Of a DNA stretch of 64,000 nucleotides, positions 51,332 to 60,255 are shown one piece after another. Origin of the DNA: BOG-908 sp963692875 (GTDB lineage Bacteria; Pseudomonadota; Alphaproteobacteria; Acetobacterales; Acetobacteraceae); assembly GCA_965198755.1 (NCBI GenBank), contig OZ240673.1, forward strand, positions 1,488,001-1,552,000, given 5' to 3'. The translations under genes and the position numbers were made by a program. Below the pieces are notes generated by a model. That model was not told the DNA's origin and searched no databases. It worked only from the letters and a program-made list of their open reading frames with translations. Numbering within the stretch: position 1 is the first letter of the stretch; every line of letters starts with the position of its first letter.

Positions 51332-51841
51332 ATGCCGGACGTAACCCTGCCACGCCGCGACGTTCTGCTGGCCTCGTTTCTCGGGACGCTGATGCCGGCG
51401 GCGGCCCGCGCCTCCACCCGGGATCCGGCCGAGACCATCCTGACCTTGCCCGCGAACATCCCGTGGCAGACGCGTCCCGACTACCCCAAGGACAGCGTCA
51501 CCTCGGCGCCGCTGTTTGGCAACCGGAAGGGTGACGGCATCTACTACGAGCTGATCAAGTGGTATCCCGGCTACATGAGTGCGCCGCACGTGTACGCCAC
51601 GGATAGGCTCTGCGTGGTGGTGTCCGGCACCTGGTGGGTCAACAGCGGAGCCGATTTTGACCCGGCCCATTGCGTTGCGGTGCCTGCCGGCTCCTTCGTA
51701 CGCCGTGTGGCGCACACGCCGCATTACGACGGCGTTGTGGGCAGCGGGCGCGAGCCGGCGGTGATCGCGATCTGCGGGATGGCTCCGGTGGATATGCGTT
51801 ACATCGAGGCGGACAAGCCGGGGTGGCGGAAGGTGGGGTAG
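51332..51841 (+). CDS. Exported cupin-like protein
   Basis: A 169-residue protein with a signal sequence (LPRRDVLLASFLGTLMPAAA, cleavage near ARA). The mature part has a cupin-like pattern: ELIKWYPGYMSAPHVYATD, LCVVVSGTWWVNSG, CVAVPAGSFVRRVAHTPHYD, with His residues that could bind metal. GGGAG seven bases before this ATG favours it over one 27 bases upstream. Function unknown; possibly a periplasmic cupin of the DUF4437-like kind (uncertain). Confidence 0.75.
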   Translation: MPDVTLPRRDVLLASFLGTLMPAAARASTRDPAETILTLPANIPWQTRPDYPKDSVTSAPLFGNRKGDGIYYELIKWYPGYMSAPHVYATDRLCVVVSGTWWVNSGADFDPAHCVAVPAGSFVRRVAHTPHYDGVVGSGREPAVIAICGMAPVDMRYIEADKPGWRKVG

Positions 51842-51844
51842 AAA

Positions 51845-51986
51845 GAAAGGCCTTCTTTTTCGAGAAAAAGAAGCAAGAAGCTTTTGCTGTTGCTGTCGCG
51901 GACAACTGAAACGACACGTCTCAACCTGGCGCACCCGACGGGAACAAAAGTTTTTTGGTTCTTTTTTTCAAAAAAGAACCGCTTGC
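51845..51986. repeat. Nested-palindrome repeat, copy 29 (B centre)
   Basis: Left GGCCTTC/GAAGC, centre AACTGAAACGACACGTCTCA, right GGTTC/GAACC ending GCTTGCC. Upstream of the fused glycosyltransferase gene. Confidence 0.87.
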
Positions 51987-52047
51987 CTTGCCTACCAGGG
52001 TCCCCGGATGGCAAGGCACGCGGTCTGAAAGACCACGGTAGAGCAAG

Positions 52048-54201
52048 ATGAACGACGCCGCTGCTTGGAACCAGCCCGGGGACGTCCCCCGGGGCATGCT
52101 GGTGGCCGTACCGTTCTACCGCAACGAAGCGCTCGTGGGCACGCTGGCGGCCAGCCTGCGGCGCTGCGCGGACGACATCGCGGCCACCGGCGCCGAGCTG
52201 GTGTTCTACGACGACTCGCCGGACTACCCCGCGCTGGCCGAAGCCCTGGCCCGCGAGGCCGCCGCGATGGGCGGCATAGCCTGCAGAGTGGAGACCAACG
52301 CCGCCAATTTGGGTTTCGTGCGGACGATGAACCGCGCGGTGGACGAAGCCGTCGCCCGCGGCCTGCATTTGGTGATGCTGAACTCGGACACGCAGGTCTG
52401 CCCCGGCGCGCTGCCGGCGATGCTGGGCGTGCTGCGGCTGGACAGGATGCACGGCTTCGTCAACCCGCGGTCCGACAACGCCACCATCGCCACCCTGCCG
52501 CTGCAGGGACGCCTGGGTGGCCGCCAGGGCACCGACGCGCTGGCGGACTATGCCGCGTTCGCGCAGCGCCTGCCGCCGTTCAGCTACGTGCCCACCGCAG
52601 TCGGGTTCTGCCTTCTGGTGCGGTGGGAGATCCTGGCCGAGTTCGGCGGTTTCGACGAAGTGTATGGCCAGGGCTACAACGAGGAAAACGACCTGGTCAT
52701 GCGCGCGAGCCGCGTCGGCTACCGCGCGGTGCTGGCCAACCGCGCCTTCGTGGCCCACCAGGGCGAGGCGAGCTTCAGCCTGTCCGACACGCCGCGCACC
52801 GAATGGGAGCGGCGCAACCGCGCCATCCTGGACCGCCGCTACCCCGAATACGCCGCCCACACGCGGCGCTACTACGACACGCCGGAGTTCATCGCCGAAC
52901 GCCTGCTCGCCTGCCTGGTGCCGGATGATGAGGGCAAGCTGGACATCGCACTGGACTGTTCCAGCTTCTACCCGTCGCACAACGGAACCTTTCAGGCAGG
53001 GCGGCAGCTGATCGCAGCTTCTGCGCGTGCGTGGGGCGAGCGCTGGCGGGTGCACGTGCTGTGCAGCCAGGCGGTGTTCGACTTTCATGATTACGCGAGC
53101 CTGGGCGTGCAGCGCGCCGACCCGCACGGCGAGCGCTGCTTCGCCGCGATCTTCCGCGTGGGCCAGCCCTACGACTGGAACGTGCTGCAGCGCGTCTGCA
53201 CCACTGGGGCAGTGCTGGGGGTCTACATGCTCGACACGATCTCGCTCGACTGCCCCACCCTCGCCTCCCCGCTGCTGCAGAACATGTGGCAGTTCACCAT
53301 GGACCATTTCGACGTGCTGGCGACGCAAAGCCGGCAGACGGAGTGCTGTGTGCGGCTGCGCCTGCGCGTGCCGGACAGGATGATCTCGGTTGCCGCACCC
53401 CATTCGCTCGAACTGGGCGACTACCTGCCCGGCGCCGGCGCCGCGCCTGGCGGGACGCCGGACAGGCTGCTGGTGGTAGGCAACCACTACGCGCACAAGC
53501 ACGTGGTGCCGACGGCCAACGCTCTGGCCGCAGCACTGCCCGGCCGGCAGGTGCTGGCGCTGGGTGCGCGCGCACGCGGCGCACAGAGCGAACAAGCTGC
53601 GGACTGCGCGCTGGCGAACCTGCCGAACCTCGCCGCCGTGCCGCTCGGGGACGTGGCACCGGACGAACTCGCCTCGCTCTACGCCAGTGCGGCGGCCGTG
53701 ATCTTCCCGAGTTTCGCAGAGGGTTTCGGGTTTCCCACGCTGAACGCGCTGGCGGCCAGGCGCCCGCTGTTCGCCCGCAGGCTGCCGGCGACGGAAGAGA
53801 TCTGGACCGCGCTCGGCCGCAACCCGAACGTGCGGTTCTACGACTCCACCGAAGAACTGGCCAGGTTGCTGCAGACCGTCCCGGCCTGGGACGGCGAGGC
53901 ACCGCTGCAGCCCGCCGCACCGCAATCGGCCGGCGGCATCGGCGCGGCGCTGGAGGCTGCGATGCTGGCGGCCGACTACACGCGGATCGTGGCGCGCATC
54001 CAGGCGGCGCAGTTCGCATCCGACACCAGCAAGTTCGGCGAAGACCGGGTGGACTACGCGGTGCCGGCAGTGGCGGCGAACCTGGTGGCAAGGCGAGTGG
54101 AGCGCCTGGTGCGCGCGGCGTTCGAGCGGCCGCTGTTGTTCAGGGTGACGCGTTACGGCGTGCGAGGCGCGCGTTACCTAAGAAGGAAGGCCTTCTTCTG
54201 A
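52048..54201 (+). CDS. Bifunctional GT2-GT4 glycosyltransferase fusion
   Basis: A 717-residue soluble protein. Residues 15-280 form a GT2 domain (MLVAVPFYRNEALVGTLAAS, ETNAANLGFVRTMNRAV, MLNSDTQVCPGALPAM, GYNEENDLVMRASRVGYRAV). Residues about 300-690 form a GT-B/GT4 domain ending with DELASLYASAAAVIFPSFAE and GFGFPTLNALAARRPLFARR, the donor-binding motif. It likely adds two sugars to a surface glycan. The final residues LRRKAFF come from the left arm of repeat copy 30, which also gives the stop codon. Confidence 0.88.
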   Translation: MNDAAAWNQPGDVPRGMLVAVPFYRNEALVGTLAASLRRCADDIAATGAELVFYDDSPDYPALAEALAREAAAMGGIACRVETNAANLGFVRTMNRAVDEAVARGLHLVMLNSDTQVCPGALPAMLGVLRLDRMHGFVNPRSDNATIATLPLQGRLGGRQGTDALADYAAFAQRLPPFSYVPTAVGFCLLVRWEILAEFGGFDEVYGQGYNEENDLVMRASRVGYRAVLANRAFVAHQGEASFSLSDTPRTEWERRNRAILDRRYPEYAAHTRRYYDTPEFIAERLLACLVPDDEGKLDIALDCSSFYPSHNGTFQAGRQLIAASARAWGERWRVHVLCSQAVFDFHDYASLGVQRADPHGERCFAAIFRVGQPYDWNVLQRVCTTGAVLGVYMLDTISLDCPTLASPLLQNMWQFTMDHFDVLATQSRQTECCVRLRLRVPDRMISVAAPHSLELGDYLPGAGAAPGGTPDRLLVVGNHYAHKHVVPTANALAAALPGRQVLALGARARGAQSEQAADCALANLPNLAAVPLGDVAPDELASLYASAAAVIFPSFAEGFGFPTLNALAARRPLFARRLPATEEIWTALGRNPNVRFYDSTEELARLLQTVPAWDGEAPLQPAAPQSAGGIGAALEAAMLAADYTRIVARIQAAQFASDTSKFGEDRVDYAVPAVAANLVARRVERLVRAAFERPLLFRVTRYGVRGARYLRRKAFF

Positions 54202-54308
54202 AGAAAAAGAAGCAAAAAGACTTTGTCACGGTTGTCGCGGACTCTTCCACACGGCGTGCGCAAGGGAACAAAAGTTTCTGGTTCTTTTTTTCAAAAAAGA
54301 ACTGCTTG
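54182..54308. repeat. Nested-palindrome repeat, copy 30 (C centre)
   Basis: Left arm GGCCTTCTTCTGAAGAAAAA (shortened), centre GTTGTCGCGGACTCTTCCAC and ACGGCGTGCGCAAGGG, right GGTTC/GAACTGC hairpin. Both flanking genes end inside it, one from each side. Confidence 0.87.
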
Positions 54309-55898
54309 CCTTGCCTCATGTCCGCCATCCGACCGCGGATCGTGCACCGCCTCCACCCGCCCGCCGGGATAGCGCACCAGCATCCCGGCATGGCCGAAAC
54401 TGTCCGCGCGGCGCGCGTCGAACTGCTCGACCTGGTGCCCCATCGTCCGCAGCGCAGCGATGCTTGCAGAATCGAAACGGTCTTCGGCCTTCACGCTGAC
54501 CGATGACGCACCCCAGGTCCTGCCGTAGAGCAGCCGCTTCGCGCTGACGGCGTCCGCAAGGCTCATGCCGTAATCGGCGTAACGCGTGTAGATTTGTGCC
54601 TGGAACTGCGGCTGGCCGTCGCCGCCCATCGAGCCGTAGGACAGCACGCGGCCGTCGTCGAAGGCGGCCAGTGCCGGTATCAGCGTGTGGAACGGGCGCC
54701 GACCCGGCTCCAGCGGGTTCACCGCGCCGGGGTCGAGCGAGAAGGAGACGCCACGGTTCTGCCAGACGATGCCGGTCTGGGGCAGCACGGTGCCCGAGCC
54801 GTACTCCCAGTAGACGGACTGGATGTAGGACACCGCCAGGCCGCTCGCGTCGATCGCACCCATCCAGACCGTGCCGCCCTGGTCGTCACGCAGCAATGTT
54901 GCGGCTGCGCGCGCCATGTCGATGCGCGCGGCTTCCGCCTGCAGGCGCCCTGGCGTGAGGAAGTCCTCTGGCTGGTGCTGCAGGCGATCGAAATCGGTCA
55001 CTACGCGGTCGCGGATGGCAAAGGCGCGCTTAGTCGCCTCGATCAACCCGTGGAAATGCGCGATGCTCTCGCCTCGCGCCACACCGAGGCGGTCGAAGAT
55101 GCCCAGGATCAGCAGCGCGGCAAGCCCCTGTGTGGGCGGCGGAAAGTTGAACAGGGTGGCGTCCCGCCGGCGGAGCTGCAGCGGCGCGCGGTCGGCGGCC
55201 ACGTAGCCGGCCAGGTCTTGCCGGGTGATCGGCGCGCCGAGTGCGGCGAGGTCCGCCGAGATCGCCTGGGCCAGGTCGCCGCGGTAGAAATCGGCCAGGC
55301 CGGCGGTGGCCAGCCGCTCCAGCGTGGCTGCGAGCGCCGGGAGCTTCCTCAGCGCGCCCTGCCGCCAGGGCCTGCCGCCGTCGAGGAACGTGGCCGCGAA
55401 GTTCGGCGCTGCATGCAGCGTGTCGCCCGGTGCTGGTGCGTAGCGCGCCTCGGACGCCGACACGGCAACCCCGTCGCGAGCCTGGGCGATGGCGGAGGCC
55501 AGCAGCACCTTGAGCGGCAGGCGGCCGCCGAGCGCCTGCGACAGGCAAAGCGCGCGCTCCCAGCCGCCGACCGCGCCGGCAATCGTGACCATCGCGTCCG
55601 GTCCGCGCGGCGGGATCGCCTGGTAAGAGCGGTCCCGGTAGCGGCCGATCGTGGCCAGGGCGCCGGCCGGCCCGCAGGCCTCGATGCCGCGCACCCGGCC
55701 GCCTGGTTCACGCACCAGCCAGAAGCCGTCGCCGCCGATGCCGTTCATGTGCGGGTAGACCACGGCGATGCAGGCGGCCATCGCCACCATCGCCTCGATC
55801 GCGTCGCCGCCTTGGGCGAGCACGTCGCGGCCGGCCTGCGCCGCGAGGGTGTGGGGTGCGGCGACGGCGGCACTGGGCAAGCTGGGCGTGTCTGGCAT
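54291..55898 (-). CDS. Gamma-glutamyltransferase family protein
   Basis: A 535-residue Ntn-hydrolase of the gamma-glutamyltranspeptidase family (YwrD-like, no signal peptide). The N-terminal half has VLAQGGDAIEAMVAMAACIA, HMNGIGGDGFWLVR and FPPPTQGLAALLILGIFD. The probable autocleavage/nucleophile Thr lies in DQGGTVWMGAIDASG, followed by QNRGVSFSLDPGAVNPL and SYGSMGGDGQPQFQAQIY. It would transfer or hydrolyse gamma-glutamyl groups. The native end is near EAVHDPRSDGG; the last residues (HEARQAVLF) and the stop come from repeat copy 30. Confidence 0.9.
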   Translation of the reverse strand: MPDTPSLPSAAVAAPHTLAAQAGRDVLAQGGDAIEAMVAMAACIAVVYPHMNGIGGDGFWLVREPGGRVRGIEACGPAGALATIGRYRDRSYQAIPPRGPDAMVTIAGAVGGWERALCLSQALGGRLPLKVLLASAIAQARDGVAVSASEARYAPAPGDTLHAAPNFAATFLDGGRPWRQGALRKLPALAATLERLATAGLADFYRGDLAQAISADLAALGAPITRQDLAGYVAADRAPLQLRRRDATLFNFPPPTQGLAALLILGIFDRLGVARGESIAHFHGLIEATKRAFAIRDRVVTDFDRLQHQPEDFLTPGRLQAEAARIDMARAAATLLRDDQGGTVWMGAIDASGLAVSYIQSVYWEYGSGTVLPQTGIVWQNRGVSFSLDPGAVNPLEPGRRPFHTLIPALAAFDDGRVLSYGSMGGDGQPQFQAQIYTRYADYGMSLADAVSAKRLLYGRTWGASSVSVKAEDRFDSASIAALRTMGHQVEQFDARRADSFGHAGMLVRYPGGRVEAVHDPRSDGGHEARQAVLF

Positions 55899-55916
55899 GG
55901 ATCGGCCTGTTCTTTT

Positions 55917-56076
55917 ACCAGCTGGTACGGATGCCGACTCAGAGAAAGCAAGCAGTCCTTTTTTGAAAAAAAGGACCAAAAAACTTTTGACTCCGCTGTC
56001 GCGCGCTCTCCGGAAAGGACGGCGACAGCAGACCTAAAAGTTTTTTGGTTCTTTTTTTCAAAAAAGAACTGCTTGC
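55917..56076. repeat. Nested-palindrome repeat, copy 31 (A centre, one long flank)
   Basis: Has the long-form flank on the left only (ACCAGCTGGTACGGATGCCG, ACTCAGAGAAAGCAAGCAGT) and a short-form right end. Centre GACTCCGCTGTCGCGCGC ... GGCGACAGCAGACC. A hybrid of the two length classes. Confidence 0.85.
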
Positions 56077-56199
56077 CTTGCGGTCTATCCTCATTTGCAA
56101 CGGCTCGCCCACGACACGCGCATTATTCACCTGCCGCTCCAGCGCTCGCGTAGACGCGACTTTCGCCGTCAAAGCCAGCAACGACGTGCCACGCAGCGC

Positions 56200-56928
56200 C
56201 TACTTGCCGGCTTCCGCCACCCGCTTCTCTGCATCCTTGCGCCACGTCACGTCTTTCGGCGCTTCGGCCAGCGCGCGCTTGAACAAGGCCGCCGCTTCCG
56301 GCGTCACGTGCGCTTCGGCCTCGGTGATCGCTTCGGCGGTTTCCGCCCCCAACGACGGATCGAACCGCACGGCCAAGGCCTGCCGCCAGGCAGAGGCCGC
56401 CTCAGGCAGGTGGCCCATCGATAGCTCGGCGTTGCCCAGCATGACGTAGCCGCGCCGCGTCGTCTCCGAATGCTGGTCCATCCCGCCCAGGGTGGCGCGC
56501 AGCCTGGCCACCAGTGCTGCGTCCTGCACCTCGGCTCCGTCGCGCGCGCTCTCCTGCGCCTGGGCTGCCGCCTGGCGCGCGCGGGCCCTGTAGTCCGGCG
56601 TGCCGCCATCGGCCGCGTATATCACCAGCGCCAGCAGCGGCACCAGCACGGCCGTGGCGATCACCGGCCAGGGGCCGGAGGTGCGGGTGCGCGCTTCCAC
56701 CTGCTCGGCCTCTGCTAGCAGCCGGCGCTGCACCTCCAGCTTGGCAGCGGAGTGCTCCGCCGGCAGCAGGCGATGTTCTGCAAGGTCGCGGTCGAGTTCC
56801 TGCAGCTGCAGCCGGTGCAGCGCCAGCGCGGCGTCGCGCCGGCTGCGCAGGCGCGAGCCGAGCAGCACGGACCAGGCGAGCGGTATGAGCGCCAGGATAG
56901 TCACGGCAGCTAGGCCCAGCCAAATCAT
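56200..56928 (-). CDS. ccmI: Cytochrome c maturation protein CcmI
   Basis: A 242-residue membrane-anchored TPR protein that holds apocytochrome c for haem attachment. N-terminal helix (MIWLGLAAVTILALIPLAWS), then a basic and coiled-coil loop with LALHRLQLQELDRDLAEHRL, a second helix (PVIATAVLVPLLALVIYAAD) and TPR-like repeats (GYVMLGNAELSMGHLPEAAS). Length is at the short end, consistent with a truncated TPR domain. Last gene of the ccm order; upstream frame beyond the ATG is repeat DNA. Confidence 0.88.
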   Translation of the reverse strand: MIWLGLAAVTILALIPLAWSVLLGSRLRSRRDAALALHRLQLQELDRDLAEHRLLPAEHSAAKLEVQRRLLAEAEQVEARTRTSGPWPVIATAVLVPLLALVIYAADGGTPDYRARARQAAAQAQESARDGAEVQDAALVARLRATLGGMDQHSETTRRGYVMLGNAELSMGHLPEAASAWRQALAVRFDPSLGAETAEAITEAEAHVTPEAAALFKRALAEAPKDVTWRKDAEKRVAEAGK

Positions 56929-56951
56929 CGGAGTGAGGGACTCATGAGTAA

Positions 56952-57079
56952 GGCAAGGCCTTCTTTTTTGAAAAAAAGAAGCAAAAAACTCTTGTCTCTG
57001 CTGTTGCGGACTTTTCCACACGGCATGCACAAGGAGACAAAAGTTTTTTGGTTCTTTTTTTCAAAAAAGAACCGCTTTC
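56952..57079. repeat. Nested-palindrome repeat, copy 32 (C centre)
   Basis: Left GCCTTC/GAAGC, centre CTGTTGCGGACTTTTCCACA and CGGCATGCACAAGG, right GGTTC/GAACCGC. Between ccmH and ccmI; it ends at the ccmH stop. Confidence 0.88.
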
Positions 57080-57514
57080 TTAAGCAATCTCGGCCAGTCG
57101 CGCATGCTCGGCATCGCTCAGCGGCTGCGGCGCTTCCTGCACGCGCCGGCGGCCCAGCAGCGCGGCGGCAGCGCCGACCAGCAATGCCAGCACGGGCGTG
57201 AACCACAGCAGCGCGGTGGCCAGGGAAAGCGGCGGCTTCAACCGGACGAAGGTGCCGTAACGCGCCACCATCCAGGCCATGATCTGGCTGTCGGTCTCGC
57301 CGGCGGACACGCGCTGGCGCACGATGGCGCGCAGGTCGTGGGCGAGTGCGGCGTTGCTGTCCTCGATCGACTCGTTCTGGCACACCAGGCAGCGCAACTG
57401 GCTGCCGATCTGTTCTGCACGCGCTTCCTGCTGCGGGTTGGCCAGCATCTCCCGCGGATCAGAAATGGCGCTAGCCGGCCCCGCCGCAAACAGCATCAGA
57501 AGAACAACGGCCAT
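57080..57514 (-). CDS. ccmH: Cytochrome c maturation thiol protein CcmH (CycL)
   Basis: A 144-residue protein with signal peptide (MAVVLLMLFAAGPASAISDP) and the signature LRCLVCQNESIEDSNAALA, where Cys42 and Cys45 reduce apocytochrome c haem-binding cysteines. A C-terminal transmembrane helix (LATALLWFTPVLALLVGAAA) anchors it in the inner membrane with the active site outside. Confidence 0.96.
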   Translation of the reverse strand: MAVVLLMLFAAGPASAISDPREMLANPQQEARAEQIGSQLRCLVCQNESIEDSNAALAHDLRAIVRQRVSAGETDSQIMAWMVARYGTFVRLKPPLSLATALLWFTPVLALLVGAAAALLGRRRVQEAPQPLSDAEHARLAEIA

Positions 57515-57520
57515 TTCCGA

Positions 57521-57574
57521 AGCCCAGAGAACAAAAGTTTTTTGGTTTGTTTTTTCAAAAAAGAACCGCTTGCC
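57521..57574. repeat. Nested-palindrome repeat, copy 33 (right arm)
   Basis: GAACAAAAGTTTTTTGG and a GGTTTG.../GAACCGC hairpin (one stem mismatch) ending CTTGCC, in the 74-bp ccmG-ccmH junction. Confidence 0.75.
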
Positions 57575-57588
57575 TTGCCTTTGCGGCA

Positions 57589-58164
57589 TCAAATCCGCCC
57601 CTTCAACTGCCCACCGATGACGCTGTCTGATATCGGCCCGGCAATATGCCACGCCAACGTGCCCGTAGCATCAATCAGGAAACTCTCCGGCACGCCGAAC
57701 AGACCAAAATCGATGAACGTGTTGCCCGTAGCGTCCACCGCGATGCGCTGGTACGGATTGCCGTAGCGGTCCAGGAACGCGCGTGTCTTGGCCGGGTCGT
57801 CCTTGTAGGCGATGCCCCACAGTTGCGCGCCCTGCTGCTCCAGTTGCGCGAGCGAGGCCGCTTCCTCGGCGCACGGGATGCACCAGCTGGCGAAGAAGTT
57901 CAGCACCACCGGCTTGGTCTTGGCCGCCGCCAGCAGGTCCGCGCTGGAAAAGCCGTTGTTCGGCGCCAGCGCTGGCAAGTTGAACGCCGGCACCGGCTTG
58001 CCCAGCATGGGATTGCCGATGTCGTGCGGGTCGAAGGTGCCGCGCTGCATGCGGCTCAGCATCGTCCAGAACGCAGCACCGCCGGCCACTGCCACGCCGA
58101 GCGGTGCGAGCATGAGCAACCGCCTGCGCGCGATACCCGCGCCGGCCGCGTCCTGTCCAGTCAT
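57589..58164 (-). CDS. ccmG: Cytochrome c maturation thioredoxin CcmG/DsbE
   Basis: A 191-residue membrane-tethered thioredoxin. N-terminal helix after RRR (RRRLLMLAPLGVAVAGGAAF), redoxin fold with active site FFASWCIPCAEEA (Cys95, Cys98), DPAKTRAFLDRYG and cis-Pro in FGVPESFLIDATG. It supplies electrons to CcmH and apocytochromes in the periplasm. Start overlaps the ccmF stop (ATGA). Confidence 0.96.
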   Translation of the reverse strand: MTGQDAAGAGIARRRLLMLAPLGVAVAGGAAFWTMLSRMQRGTFDPHDIGNPMLGKPVPAFNLPALAPNNGFSSADLLAAAKTKPVVLNFFASWCIPCAEEAASLAQLEQQGAQLWGIAYKDDPAKTRAFLDRYGNPYQRIAVDATGNTFIDFGLFGVPESFLIDATGTLAWHIAGPISDSVIGGQLKGRI

Positions 58165-60116
58165 GCCGGCACTGCGCCCCGGATGCGTGACGGCGCACCC
58201 ACGCGCAACCGCCGGTCCGCCAGCGACAAACCGCCGCCGAACGCCATGATGACGCCGCCCAGCCAGATCCACGGTGCGAGCGTGTTGACGTGCAGGCGCA
58301 GCACCGCCGAGCCGTCACGCTCGTCGCCGAGCACGGCATAGAGGTCGCGCATCAGGTTGGTGCGGATGGCGACATCAGTGGTGGTCTGGTTCTGCGATTC
58401 GAAGTTGCGGCGAGACGGGTGCATCAGTGCGATCTGCCGTCCGTCCTTCGTCACCGCGATGGAGGCGACGCGTGCCGCGTAGTTGGGCCCGGTCGCGTCG
58501 TCGATCGAGATCAGCGTCCACTCGTAGCCGCCGACCTTGAAGTGGTCGCCGGGGCGCGCTTCCACGATCTTGTTGCTGGCCAGCGACATCCCCGCGATGC
58601 CGGCCACCGTCACGCCCATGCCGGCATGCGCGATGGCCGCACCCAGCACCGCCACCGGCAACCCGCGAGCGCGGCGCACGGAGTTGGCCATCGGCGCGCG
58701 GAACAGCAGCGTGCGCTCCACCACCTCGGCGAACGAACCCAGGATCAGCCAGGCTGCCACGCCGAACGCCAATGCCGGCAGCACGCGCATGCCGATCAGC
58801 GAAACGCCGGCCACGATCATCGCGATCACCGCCGCCCACCAGGCGTGCTCGACCAGCGGCCACAACCGGCCGCGCTTCCACGGCAGCAGCGGCCCCACGG
58901 CCATCGCCGCGAACAGCGGGATCGCCAGCGGCAGCACCGTCGCGTTGAAGAACGGCGCGCCGACGCTGATCTTCTGGCCGAGCAACAGGTCCGCGAATGG
59001 CGGGTACATCGTGCCGACGATCACCACCGCGCATACCGAGCACAGCAGGATGTTGTTCATCACCAGCGCGCCCTCACGCGAGACCGGCGCGAAGATGCCG
59101 CCCGAACGCAGCAACGGCGCCCGCAGCGCGAACAGCAGCAGCGAACCGCCGATGACCAAACCGAGCAGGCCGAGGATGAACACGCCGCGCGCCGGGTCCT
59201 GCGCAAAGGCGTGCACGGAGTTGAGGATGCCCGAGCGCACCAGGAAGGTTCCCGACAGCGACAGGCTGAACGTGCCGATCGCCAGCAGCACCGTCCAGAT
59301 CTTCAGGCTCTCGCGCTTCTCCACCACGATGGCGGAGTGCACCAGCGCGGTGCCGGTCAGCCACGGCATCAGCGACGCGTTCTCCACCGGATCCCAGAAC
59401 CAGTAGCCGCCCCAGCCGAGCTCGTAATACGCCCACCAGGAGCCCATCGCGATGCCGCAGGTGAGGAAGCACCAGGACACCAGCGCCCAGGGCCGCACCC
59501 AGCGCCCCCAGGCCGCGTCGATACGGCCTTCCAGCAGGGCCGCCACGGCGAATGCGAACGGCACCGCGAAACCGACGTAGCCCATGTAAAGGATGGGCGG
59601 ATGGAACGCCAAGCCGGGGTCCTGCAGCAGCGGGTTCATGCCGCGCCCGTCCACCGGTGCCGGGAACGAGCGCAGGAACGGGTTGGACGTCAGCAGGCAG
59701 AACAGCAGAAAGCCTGCCGAGGTGCCGCCAAGCACGCCCAGCACCCGCGCGCGCATTGCAGACGGGAGGTTGCGCCCGAAGCCGGCCACCAGCGCGCCGC
59801 AGATGCCCAGGATCAGGCCCCACAGCAGGATGGAGCCCTCGTGGTTACCCCAGGTGCCGGTGATCTTGTAGAGCAGCGGCTTCGCAATAGCGCTGTTCTC
59901 GGCGATGTTGACGACCGAGAAATCGTCGCCGGCAGCGGCCAGCACGAGCGCCAGGCTGGCGCCGGCGAGAGCCAGGAACTGGCCGATGGCCAGGCCGGGT
60001 GTTGCGGCCATCAGGCGCATGTCGCGGCGGTGCGCGCCCCAGATGCCGATGATGGCTTGCGCGAAGGCCAAGGCGCAGGCGACGGCTAGGGCGAAGTGGC
60101 CGAGTTCGGGGATCAT
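58161..60116 (-). CDS. ccmF: Haem lyase / cytochrome c-type biogenesis protein CcmF
   Basis: A 651-residue, about 14-helix protein that joins haem from CcmE to apocytochrome c. The WWD tryptophan-rich domain reads WWAYYELGWGGYWFWDPVEN; conserved periplasmic histidines occur in GNHEGSILLWG, LVHSAIVVEKR and other loops. C-terminal periplasmic domain with MHPSRRNFESQNQTTTDVAI. The ATG chosen follows CTCAGG; translation into the upstream repeat would add artefactual residues. Confidence 0.97.
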   Translation of the reverse strand: MIPELGHFALAVACALAFAQAIIGIWGAHRRDMRLMAATPGLAIGQFLALAGASLALVLAAAGDDFSVVNIAENSAIAKPLLYKITGTWGNHEGSILLWGLILGICGALVAGFGRNLPSAMRARVLGVLGGTSAGFLLFCLLTSNPFLRSFPAPVDGRGMNPLLQDPGLAFHPPILYMGYVGFAVPFAFAVAALLEGRIDAAWGRWVRPWALVSWCFLTCGIAMGSWWAYYELGWGGYWFWDPVENASLMPWLTGTALVHSAIVVEKRESLKIWTVLLAIGTFSLSLSGTFLVRSGILNSVHAFAQDPARGVFILGLLGLVIGGSLLLFALRAPLLRSGGIFAPVSREGALVMNNILLCSVCAVVIVGTMYPPFADLLLGQKISVGAPFFNATVLPLAIPLFAAMAVGPLLPWKRGRLWPLVEHAWWAAVIAMIVAGVSLIGMRVLPALAFGVAAWLILGSFAEVVERTLLFRAPMANSVRRARGLPVAVLGAAIAHAGMGVTVAGIAGMSLASNKIVEARPGDHFKVGGYEWTLISIDDATGPNYAARVASIAVTKDGRQIALMHPSRRNFESQNQTTTDVAIRTNLMRDLYAVLGDERDGSAVLRLHVNTLAPWIWLGGVIMAFGGGLSLADRRLRVGAPSRIRGAVPA

Positions 60117-60130
60117 CCTGAGAAATCCAA

Positions 60131-60255
60131 AAGAAAGAATCTTCTTTTTCGAGAAAAAGAAGCAAAAAGCTTTTGCTAGCGCTGTCGCGGACTCTCCAGC
60201 AACGCGCACCCAAGGACCAAAAGTTTTTTGGTTCTTTTTTTCAAAAAAGAACCGC
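60131..60255. repeat. Nested-palindrome repeat, copy 34 (C-like centre)
   Basis: Left CTTC/GAAGC hairpin, AAAAAGCTTTTGCTAGCGCT, GTCGCGGACTCTCCAGCAAC, right GGTTC/GAACCGC. Between ccmE and ccmF; its edge coincides with the ccmE stop. Confidence 0.87.
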
